A stretch of 11,287 bases of DNA from Aquirhabdus sp. (GTDB lineage: Bacteria; Pseudomonadota; Gammaproteobacteria; Pseudomonadales; Moraxellaceae): the NCBI GenBank assembly GCA_030150135.1, contig JASLGO010000054.1, positions 1 through 11,287 on the forward strand. The letters run 5' to 3'. Made by a program: the position numbers and the translations under genes. The stretch's first letter is position 1. Each line of letters opens with the position of its first letter. Below the pieces are notes generated by a model that did not search any database, was not told where the DNA came from, and worked only from the letters and a program-made list of their open reading frames with translations. Shown piece after piece: positions 1 through 5,999 of this stretch.

Positions 1-177
1 AAGAAATTAAACGAAATTCGATTTAAAGATCATCATGGTGAGTTTCATACAATCCGCGATGATCACTTACAACAACTCGCAATCGATGCAATGAAACAAA
101 CACGATTGCTTATGAATAATCCACGCGCAATGACGGAAGCAGATGCGCTGGCAATCTATCAGGCAGCTTACTCATGA
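1..177 (+). CDS. Iron-containing alcohol dehydrogenase, C-terminal fragment (5' end outside window)
   Basis: The frame is open from the left edge to a TGA at 175-177 and encodes the last 58 residues of a longer protein. The tail has the pattern typical of the C-terminus of iron-containing (group III) alcohol dehydrogenases: a helix with LA-x-x-A, then NNPR, then T-x-x-DA and a final helix ending IYQAAYS. FucO and Zymomonas AdhB end with the same NPR plus acidic-helix arrangement. These enzymes interconvert alcohols and aldehydes with NAD(H) in the cytoplasm. The metal ligands and the nucleotide-binding domain lie upstream and cannot be checked. The stop codon overlaps the start of the thioesterase gene (ATGA), so the two are probably translated together. 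The identification rests on a short tail, so another family remains possible. Confidence 0.62.
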   Translation, partial: KKLNEIRFKDHHGEFHTIRDDHLQQLAIDAMKQTRLLMNNPRAMTEADALAIYQAAYS

Positions 178-617
178 CACGTCCATCCCCAAATACTCGC
201 GCCGATTATGTCTGGTACACCGATATTACGACTCGTTGGGCTGATAATGACATCTATGGACACGTCAATAACGTGATGTATTACAGCTACTTCGACACCA
301 TTGTGAATCGTTATCTGATTGAAATTGGCGGACTCGACATTCATAACGGTAATGTCATCGGTTTGGTCGTAGATTCTGGTTGTAGTTATTTTTCCCCGAT
401 TGCATTTCCTGATCGTCTGGACGGAGGATTGCGCGTTGCTCATCTCGGACATTCATCGGTGTATTATCAGATCGGTGTGTTTAAAGAAGGTGCTGAAGCC
501 ACCACGGCTCAAGGGCAATTTGTCCATGTATTTGTAGATCGTGAGACTCGTAAACCCGTGGCAATTCCAGCAGATTTACGCGAAAAGTTGGCGTTGTTGA
601 TGTTGGTTAGGGATTAG
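174..617 (+). CDS. Acyl-CoA thioesterase, 4HBT/YbgC-like hotdog fold
   Basis: A 147-residue single-domain hotdog protein, the usual length for the 4-hydroxybenzoyl-CoA thioesterase (4HBT) superfamily. Residues 21-41 carry the signature RWADNDIYGHVNN followed by a Tyr-rich helix; D26, in D-x-x-G-H, is in the position of the catalytic Asp of the Pseudomonas 4HBT. The family hydrolyses acyl-CoA thioesters to free acid and CoA, usually as a cytoplasmic tetramer. The substrate cannot be read from the sequence. The ATG lies inside the ATGA overlap with the preceding alcohol dehydrogenase gene, so translation is probably coupled to it; this also fixes the start. The neighbouring dehydrogenase suggests a role in processing alcohol- or fatty-acid-derived acyl groups (inference). 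Its last 11 nt overlap the end of the convergent membrane-protein gene. Confidence 0.88.
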   Translation: MTRPSPNTRADYVWYTDITTRWADNDIYGHVNNVMYYSYFDTIVNRYLIEIGGLDIHNGNVIGLVVDSGCSYFSPIAFPDRLDGGLRVAHLGHSSVYYQIGVFKEGAEATTAQGQFVHVFVDRETRKPVAIPADLREKLALLMLVRD

Positions 618-1107
618 AGTCATTCCTATCGTATATCTTGTTTACTCCTGAAGCCCAAAGCATGGGCTTAAATATTTTTAAGTTATCTGCTGGATAAACT
701 CCGATATCTTTCCGAATAGCAAACAATAGCTCTGTAAGTAATTTCTCTCGTTGTTCTGGAGAGGGGTTCTGGTTTGAAAGAGAGAGTTCTAGGCGATAAG
801 CATTAAGCGCAGATACAACTGCCTGTGGTGCAAACAAAAGCAAATTATTTGTTGTCTTAGAAAAGAGTTTATGCCCTTCAGGACTATCTTCACCTTCAAG
901 TATTCCACTCATGCTTTCGATAAAAGATTTGTAATAGCTAAGCTTTTCTTTTCGCCATTCAGCTTCTTGTTCACGACGTTTCGTCAACCAATATGTCATA
1001 GTAACAACAACAACACTGCCAATGAATCCAACAATAGACGCTACAAAAGTAGCGTTCATTTGAACCCACTTTAATAGAGAAAAAAATATTTCAGAATAAT
1101 CTAGCAC
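607..1107 (-). CDS. Small single-pass membrane protein of unknown function
   Basis: A 166-residue protein I cannot assign to a named family. Residues about 20-42 form one hydrophobic helix (ATFVASIVGFIGSVVVV and on), followed directly by a basic stretch (KRREQEAEWRKEK). By the positive-inside rule this puts the C-terminal 120 residues in the cytoplasm. That part looks helical and soluble, with W-R-K-E-K-L near residue 52 and a later F-A-I-R-K-D-I-G segment. The start is GTG, supported by a good ribosome binding site (GAAGGAAGG, 1117-1125, 9 nt upstream) that lies in the last codons of dnaX. The gene begins 5 nt after the dnaX stop, so it probably depends on dnaX transcription and translation. 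Its 3' end overlaps the convergent thioesterase by 11 nt. Base composition seems slightly more AT-rich than dnaX. E. coli has ybaB-recR at this place after dnaX; neither is here. Confidence 0.72.
   Translation of the reverse strand: MLDYSEIFFSLLKWVQMNATFVASIVGFIGSVVVVTMTYWLTKRREQEAEWRKEKLSYYKSFIESMSGILEGEDSPEGHKLFSKTTNNLLLFAPQAVVSALNAYRLELSLSNQNPSPEQREKLLTELLFAIRKDIGVYPADNLKIFKPMLWASGVNKIYDRNDSNP
651..680 (+). terminator. Possible intrinsic terminator for the thioesterase transcript
   Basis: AAGCCC at 651-656 and GGGCTT at 664-669 form a 6-bp stem (four G-C pairs) with a 7-nt loop, followed by AAATATTTTT. It lies 34 nt after the thioesterase stop and inside the coding sequence of the opposite-strand gene. 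The stem is short and the T-tract starts late, so the call is tentative. Confidence 0.35.
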
Positions 1108-1112
1108 TTCTA

Positions 1113-3188
1113 TTAGCCTTCCTTCATCTCCAACTCCACAACCTGACCATCAAACAATTTCATCAAAGGCTCAATCGCAGGATCACTGACAAGCAACTCA
1201 CGCGCTCTAATTTCAGCCTGCACGATACGCGCTTCTTTACGCTTCACAGGTGTAACTTCTATCGGCGTTGCCTGAATAATCTCAAGTTGAGTTTGTGGCC
1301 AATCTGCTTTTAACGCTGCCAGTAAACCATCAAGCATTTGTGAAGTCAGCACTCGATGTTCGGCTGCAATCACAAATTCAATTTTGCCACCGATTTCACC
1401 ACGCATGAGTCCATGTTGACCAAGACTCAATTCTCCACCTGATAACCCACCTGCTTGAGCGCGTTCACGTAACCAATATTCCCACTTTTCTGCCGACCAT
1501 TCGCCCGATAGTTCAGCATAAGGATGCGCTAAAATCTCAAATGGTGTTTTTGTCGAATCATCACCATAAGCAATATTGGTACTGCGTACTTCAGCTACAG
1601 ATTTTTCTTCTATCGCTGCTGTTTCTACAACTGGTACTTCGTCTACAGTAGGCACTTCTTCTATGACAGATTGTGCTGCAATCTGTTCAAGAACAGGTTT
1701 TGGAGCAGCTTCAAATGCAAACATGTCCTCATGATGACTTGTTGCGTCTTCATCACGGTCATCTATTGTTAAATCGTCTACCGCTAATGACTCTACTTCT
1801 TCAGCAATGATTTCAGCGGCCTGCACATAAGCGGGCTCATCCTCTAATTCGGTCTCATTTTCAGACAAATCAACCTTAGAAATTTCATCTTCTAACGACG
1901 GCAAAATCTCTTCTGGAGGTTCTTCTGGCTTTGGTTCATCAACATTCGGAGCCAAAAACGTTTCAGTAACATTTTCAGTTACACTCAAAAATTCAGATTT
2001 TTTTTTAGACTGAGCCTCTATTGATTGAGTTTCTTGAATTTGATTTTTAACATTAAATTCTGATTGATGAGCTTCAGAACGATCAATAATAGTTTCATGT
2101 AACCCTAGCGGACGAAACGCCAAGAGCCTCAGCACACACATCTCAAACCCTTGCTGTGCAGTCACAGCAAGCTTCAAATCAGCTCGTCCCTGTAGTGCAA
2201 TCTGATAGTACAACTGCACATCCTGACGATCAAAACTCGTTGCCATTTTCTTCAAAATTGCAGTTTCTGTCGGTGTGCCAATATCTGCTTGCTGCGGCAA
2301 CAATTGCGCTAAAGCCACTTGATGTAACAGTGTAATCATTTGATCTAAGACAGCGCTAACATCGACAGCTTGTTGTGATAGATCGAACAGTATTTTTGCG
2401 ACTTGCTGACTATCACTTTGATGAATTGCCAACAACAAATTGGCAACTTGGTTACGATCGAGCAAGCCCAGCATCGCTTGCACATCTTCACCTTGAACAC
2501 TTCCTTGACCATAGGCAATCGCTTGATCTGTCAATGACATTGCATCACGCAATGAGCCTTGTGCCGATTCTGCAAGCAACCATAAGGCAGCATCATCAAA
2601 CGCAATACTTTCTTTTTTCAGAACTTCTGCCAAGTGATCATGAATTTCTTGACGCGGCAACGGACGCAGCGTGAATTGTAAACAACGTGACAAAACCGTT
2701 ACAGGTAACTTTTGTGGGTCAGTTGTAGCAAGTAAAAACTTCACATGCTCTGGTGGCTCTTCCAGTGTTTTGAGTAAAGCATTGAAACTATGCGTAGACA
2801 GCATGTGTACTTCGTCAATCAGATAAACCTTATAGCGACCTTGTGTTGGCGCATAAGGCACGTTATCTAATAATTCACGTGTGTCCTCAACTTTTGTTCG
2901 TGATGCAGCATCGATCTCGATCAAATCAATAAATCGACCTTCATCAATCGCACGACAAGTCCCACAAACTCCGCATGGTGTTGCAGTCACACCTGTTTCG
3001 CAATTTAGACATTTGGATAAAATCCGCGCAATCGTTGTTTTACCTACACCACGCGTACCCGTAAATAGATAAGCATGATGGAGTCGACCGCGTTCAAGTG
3101 CACTACCCAGCGCACGCGATACGTGCGTTTGCCCAACCAACTCAGCAAAATTGCGAGGGCGATATTTACGTGCTAAAACTTGATACAT
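1113..3188 (-). CDS. dnaX: DNA polymerase III subunits tau/gamma (clamp-loader ATPase)
   Basis: Motor subunit of the clamp loader, which opens and loads the beta sliding clamp; the full-length tau form also ties the polymerase core and DnaB helicase together. Numbered from the ATG at 3188 (691 residues): Walker A GTRGVGKT at 44-51; zinc-binding cysteines C63, C72, C75 and C78; Walker B LIDE at 123-126; the SRC arginine-finger motif at 167-169; sensor II around GSLRD at 211-215. The helical collar domain runs to about 360. A long acidic linker (about 400-560) leads to the tau-specific C-terminal domain (about 565-691). E. coli tau is 643 residues, so the length fits. A TTG four codons upstream is also in frame, but GGAAG 5 nt before the ATG and the conserved MYQVLARKYRP beginning favour 3188. 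The hydrolase gene lies upstream with no clear terminator between them. A nine-A run at codons 395-397 may produce a short gamma form (separate entry). Confidence 0.98.
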   Translation of the reverse strand: MYQVLARKYRPRNFAELVGQTHVSRALGSALERGRLHHAYLFTGTRGVGKTTIARILSKCLNCETGVTATPCGVCGTCRAIDEGRFIDLIEIDAASRTKVEDTRELLDNVPYAPTQGRYKVYLIDEVHMLSTHSFNALLKTLEEPPEHVKFLLATTDPQKLPVTVLSRCLQFTLRPLPRQEIHDHLAEVLKKESIAFDDAALWLLAESAQGSLRDAMSLTDQAIAYGQGSVQGEDVQAMLGLLDRNQVANLLLAIHQSDSQQVAKILFDLSQQAVDVSAVLDQMITLLHQVALAQLLPQQADIGTPTETAILKKMATSFDRQDVQLYYQIALQGRADLKLAVTAQQGFEMCVLRLLAFRPLGLHETIIDRSEAHQSEFNVKNQIQETQSIEAQSKKKSEFLSVTENVTETFLAPNVDEPKPEEPPEEILPSLEDEISKVDLSENETELEDEPAYVQAAEIIAEEVESLAVDDLTIDDRDEDATSHHEDMFAFEAAPKPVLEQIAAQSVIEEVPTVDEVPVVETAAIEEKSVAEVRSTNIAYGDDSTKTPFEILAHPYAELSGEWSAEKWEYWLRERAQAGGLSGGELSLGQHGLMRGEIGGKIEFVIAAEHRVLTSQMLDGLLAALKADWPQTQLEIIQATPIEVTPVKRKEARIVQAEIRARELLVSDPAIEPLMKLFDGQVVELEMKEG
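1993..2019 (-). promoter_or_regulatory. Candidate programmed slippage/frameshift site in dnaX (gamma production)
   Basis: On the coding strand, nine consecutive A (2006 down to 1998) encode K395-K397. A Shine-Dalgarno-like AGAGG (2019-2015) precedes the run by 8 nt. A -1 ribosomal shift, or one extra A in the mRNA, gives KKK-I-stop, with TGA at 1995-1993 and a 398-residue product. The other alternative frame gives KK-N-L-N-F-stop, a 400-residue product. Both would end just after the clamp-loader core, as E. coli gamma (431 residues) does. E. coli uses A AAA AAG with an upstream Shine-Dalgarno; Thermus thermophilus uses transcriptional slippage on nine A. A weak 5-bp hairpin (GTAAC/GTTAC) follows about 16 nt downstream. 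Actual slippage is inferred. Confidence 0.55.
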
Positions 3189-3264
3189 GCCGACTTCCAA
3201 TCTATAAAACTGATGACGAATTAAAAATAAGTATTGATTTACTCCAAATACCTACTTTTAAAAA

Positions 3265-4530
3265 CTATTTTTCGCTAATGATACGATCCGCGATTTTCAA
3301 AACTTGTTGGCTCAACCACCACAAACGAGGATCACCAGCTATTGAGTCCATGTTCACCGAAGTGACGAAAGCAAAACTTAATTGCCTCGTTGGATCGCAC
3401 CATGCACCCGAACCATTGTAGCCCATATGACCAAAGCCATTCGGTGCACGCTTACCCAGCGTAATAATGCGATGATACCCCAAACGCCAGTGCATCGATA
3501 TGGGCATCACACGATCACGGCGACGACTTTGAATCTTTGAAAGCTCTCGATAAACAGGGCCAGAAATATAACGATGACCTTCAAATTCACCACCTGCCGC
3601 AAGCATGGCATAGATTTTGGCTAAAGCACGTGCGGTAAAAATACCATTTACAGCAGGCATCGATGCCTGTAAAGCCTCAGGGGAAAATAGGTCAAACTTA
3701 CCCATTCGATAAGGACTCAAAGCATCTCGTGACTCAAGTGGATTATGTCCAATCAACTTCATCACTTTTTGCATGGTCGTTAAAGGATACGCAGCTTGGC
3801 TTGGGCGAGGTTTTGGATCACTTAATGGACGCACACTCATTGGCGGTAATTGACGATATGGACGTGCAACACGCCCCAATTCAGATGCGGGCACGCCAAA
3901 GTATGCCTCACCATCAATCCCAAGCGGATGTACCAATTCACGCTCTAACGTGACCGATAGCGGCTCTTTCATCACCTTCTCAATCACACCACCGACGAGC
4001 CAGCCGTAGCTCAACGCTTGATAGGCCGTATCTGTATCAGGTTCGAAACGGGGAATCGCTTGCTGATAGGCTTTCAGCATCGCATCCCAATCCAGCATCA
4101 CATGCGCTGATTGAATAATATGACGAATATCATGCAAACCTGACGCATGAGACAATAGATGCCTTAGTGTAATTTTTTCTTTGCCGTGACCAACAAATTC
4201 AGGCCAATACTCACAAACAGGACGATCATATTCAAGTAATCCCTTGCTTACCAAAATATGAACTAATGTTGCCAGTACACCTTTACCTGTTGAATAGGAC
4301 AAACTCAAGGTATCTTCTTTCCAAAGCGTTGCACCTTGTTGTAGACCCATCCATAGATCTGCGACTTTTTCGCCGCGAAAATAAACCGCGATTGCCGTGC
4401 CGCCCTTAGTTTCTGGTGGAATTGTCTTGCGTAATGCTTGAATGAGCGACTCAAATTCAGGCGTACAAGTTCCATGAACGACAAATTCAGTCTTGCCTTG
4501 CAACTGACGAATGAGTTTCAAAAAATCCAT
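3265..4530 (-). CDS. Serine hydrolase/esterase of the beta-lactamase (class C-like, EstB) family
   Basis: A 421-residue beta-lactamase-fold hydrolase (PF00144 type). The S-x-x-K motif STGK is at 80-83, with S80 the predicted nucleophile and K83 its base. A Tyr in ALSYGW (Y175) fits the second motif, and HMG at 368-370 sits where penicillin-binding enzymes have K-T-G. The latter form, together with the length and the KITLRHLLSHASGLHD segment, is typical of EstB-like carboxylesterases and related enzymes rather than resistance beta-lactamases. I see no signal peptide, so the protein is probably cytoplasmic and unlikely to confer beta-lactam resistance. Natural substrate unknown; short-chain esters are the usual test substrates in the family. 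AAGGGA 9 nt before the ATG supports the start. The gene sits 76 nt upstream of dnaX on the same strand with no clear terminator between, so read-through into dnaX is possible. Confidence 0.9.
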   Translation of the reverse strand: MDFLKLIRQLQGKTEFVVHGTCTPEFESLIQALRKTIPPETKGGTAIAVYFRGEKVADLWMGLQQGATLWKEDTLSLSYSTGKGVLATLVHILVSKGLLEYDRPVCEYWPEFVGHGKEKITLRHLLSHASGLHDIRHIIQSAHVMLDWDAMLKAYQQAIPRFEPDTDTAYQALSYGWLVGGVIEKVMKEPLSVTLERELVHPLGIDGEAYFGVPASELGRVARPYRQLPPMSVRPLSDPKPRPSQAAYPLTTMQKVMKLIGHNPLESRDALSPYRMGKFDLFSPEALQASMPAVNGIFTARALAKIYAMLAAGGEFEGHRYISGPVYRELSKIQSRRRDRVMPISMHWRLGYHRIITLGKRAPNGFGHMGYNGSGAWCDPTRQLSFAFVTSVNMDSIAGDPRLWWLSQQVLKIADRIISEK

Positions 4531-4681
4531 TTATCATGATCCCTTATCATTGATCCATATCTAAATTACTGAGCAACATCAATTGATCAAGCGCTGCTCT
4601 TTTTCGCAGATGCGTTTCGTCACTTCACTTTTTACTAGAGTGTGATTCTAAGTCACTTTTGAGATGAAAATTGTATTAAAT

Positions 4682-4724
4682 AAAAAAACACTCATAGAAT
4701 CTGAAAAACTATGAGTGTTTTTTT
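4682..4724 (-). terminator. Strong intrinsic terminator, probably bidirectional
   Basis: Perfect 16-bp inverted repeat: seven A plus CACTCATAG (4682-4697), an 11-nt loop (4698-4708), then CTATGAGTG plus seven T (4709-4724). Read on the minus strand it lies 37 nt after the stop of the di-iron protein gene and ends that transcript. The A and T tracts on both sides would let it work in either direction. Its minus-strand position also insulates the downstream hydrolase gene. Between here and 4530 I see no gene; there is a 10-bp palindrome ATCAATTGAT at 4578-4587 and several AAGTGA-like repeats of unknown meaning. Confidence 0.88.
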
Positions 4725-4760
4725 AGAGTGCTTTTATAAACATCTTGAAGCAAATAAATC

Positions 4761-5717
4761 TTACGAATAAGCCGCCATTTCTTGAGCTCGTTTAGCAGCT
4801 GGCGATGAATTAAGATACGCCAAAGCCTCTTCTGTAGAACCTTCTTTTTCAGGGTTATACCAAGGGCTGAAATATGAGACTTGTTGAGCAATCAACCACA
4901 GTGGATGTGGCAAATGTCCAGTCTTGCTTTGCTTTGCCCATTGCAACCATATCCATGGTTTAAATACGCTTGGTTTTTTGGCTGAAAATTGAGGATCTTG
5001 ACTCATAAAATTTGCAGCACCATCAACCCAAAGACCTAAAATTGCAGGCACAGCAACTAATGACAAGTAGTAACGAGACAGATAATCACCACCTAAATGT
5101 TGATATAAATCAAATGCAACACTGCGATGCTCAACTTCTTCTGCGCCATGCCAACGTAATAAATCTAGCAACACAGGATCAGCACCAACCTGATCCCATG
5201 CTTTATTTTCTAAGACATAATTGCCCAACACACAAGTCATATGTTCAATTGTAGCAACCAAACCTAAGCGAAGTACTAACCAGCGTTTTTGCAATATTTT
5301 TGGTATTTTTTGACCAAATGGCTCATCGGCAAGTAATTGCTCAAACAAGAAATCCATGATCTTCATATTTCGATCAGTTTCGACATTATGCGTTTTGAGA
5401 TATTCATTGATTGCACTACCATGAGCGCGCGCATGCATCGCTTCCTGACGAATAAACATCTGCACATCTTCACGCAGTTTTTCATCAGTTACAAACGGCA
5501 ATGCTTTATTATATAAACGACAGAACCAAAACTCGCCAGCAGGCAAAATTGTATTGATTTCATTAATGAAATGACTTGCAAATGGTTGACCAGGAATCCA
5601 TTCAAGCGGTGTGTTTATCCAATCAAATTTCACTTTACGCGGAATCAGGCTATCTACAGTATGAGAAGCTCTGTGTGGTTTCCCAGTAAATTTGCTTATT
5701 GATAAAATGCCCATCAT
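4761..5717 (-). CDS. Ferritin-like di-iron protein, 'metal-dependent hydrolase' (PF10118 type)
   Basis: A 318-residue protein resembling the PF10118 family, annotated as predicted metal-dependent hydrolases without a well-defined reaction. Numbered from the ATG at 5717, it shows a ferritin-like di-iron ligand pattern spread over four helices: E62 (AGEFWF), E92-x-x-H95 (QEAMH), E158 (TIEHM) and E194-x-x-H197 (EEVEH). Residues about 215-235 are hydrophobic and may pack in the fold or touch a membrane. The frame stays open to an ATG at 5804, but that start has no ribosome binding site. AGGAG at 5726-5722 lies 4 nt before the ATG at 5717 (7 nt before the adjacent second ATG), and a good promoter overlaps the longer version's first codons. 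The gene is flanked by strong terminators on both sides and is probably monocistronic. Substrate unknown; an oxidase or oxygenase role is as plausible as hydrolysis, given the di-iron pattern. Confidence 0.85.
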   Translation of the reverse strand: MMGILSISKFTGKPHRASHTVDSLIPRKVKFDWINTPLEWIPGQPFASHFINEINTILPAGEFWFCRLYNKALPFVTDEKLREDVQMFIRQEAMHARAHGSAINEYLKTHNVETDRNMKIMDFLFEQLLADEPFGQKIPKILQKRWLVLRLGLVATIEHMTCVLGNYVLENKAWDQVGADPVLLDLLRWHGAEEVEHRSVAFDLYQHLGGDYLSRYYLSLVAVPAILGLWVDGAANFMSQDPQFSAKKPSVFKPWIWLQWAKQSKTGHLPHPLWLIAQQVSYFSPWYNPEKEGSTEEALAYLNSSPAAKRAQEMAAYS

Positions 5718-5781
5718 GACACTCCTACTAAAAACTGAATAAATCTGACCAAGCTTTCTGTCTGAACTGCTTTTATCATCC

Positions 5782-5809
5782 AATATATGCCATCTAGTGA
5801 CCATGTCAA
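5782..5809 (-). promoter_or_regulatory. Sigma-70-type promoter of the di-iron protein gene
   Basis: On the minus strand, a perfect -35 TTGACA (5809-5804), a 16-nt spacer and -10 TATATT (5787-5782, one mismatch to consensus). Transcription would start near 5775, giving a leader of roughly 60 nt before the ATG at 5717. The promoter overlaps the start of the longest possible open frame, which argues that the upstream ATG at 5804 is not used. The rest of the gap up to the aldehyde dehydrogenase terminator (5810-5945) holds no gene I can see. Confidence 0.7.
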
Positions 5810-5945
5810 CAGCATAAAATGACGTCTACTTACGGAGTCAAAAACTGAAATCCCAGCTATTAAATACCATTCTGATGAGTCATTGCATGCCAATATCTGT
5901 CTTTGGATGTCAATCTCGATGAATTACTTACGAATTAGAGGGCTG

Positions 5946-5986
5946 AATGTAAAAAACCACTTAACTTTTAAGTGGTTTTTTACATT
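5946..5986 (-). terminator. Strong intrinsic terminator of the aldehyde dehydrogenase gene
   Basis: A perfect 19-bp inverted repeat (5946-5964 and 5968-5986) around a 3-nt loop, with core CCACTTAA/TTAAGTGG flanked by six A and six T. On the minus strand it begins 13 nt after the stop codon at 6000. The symmetry would let it work in either direction. It separates the transport/oxidation cluster from the di-iron gene. Confidence 0.92.
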
Positions 5987-5999
5987 GCCAATATCGTGA

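Noticed and set aside
168..452. 94-residue minus-strand open frame across the thioesterase gene
   Set aside because: It lies wholly antisense to a clear 4HBT thioesterase, has no recognisable domain and is explained by codon bias of the real gene.
3201..3264. A promoter for dnaX (TTGGAG, 16 nt, TTTAAT on the minus strand)
   Set aside because: The -35 match is weak and AT-rich gaps give such matches by chance; dnaX may also be read from the upstream hydrolase gene.
3098..3421. 107-residue plus-strand open frame bridging dnaX and the hydrolase gene
   Set aside because: Both ends are antisense to confident coding sequence and the product shows no familiar motif.
3265..4530. Beta-lactamase resistance gene
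   Set aside because: The fold and S-x-x-K motif are present, but the protein lacks a signal peptide and has HMG in place of K-T-G, which fits cytoplasmic esterases of the family instead.
4571..4604. Hairpin GAGCA/TGCTC followed by five T as a plus-strand terminator
   Set aside because: The stem is only 5 bp with a 19-nt loop, and no plus-strand gene precedes it.
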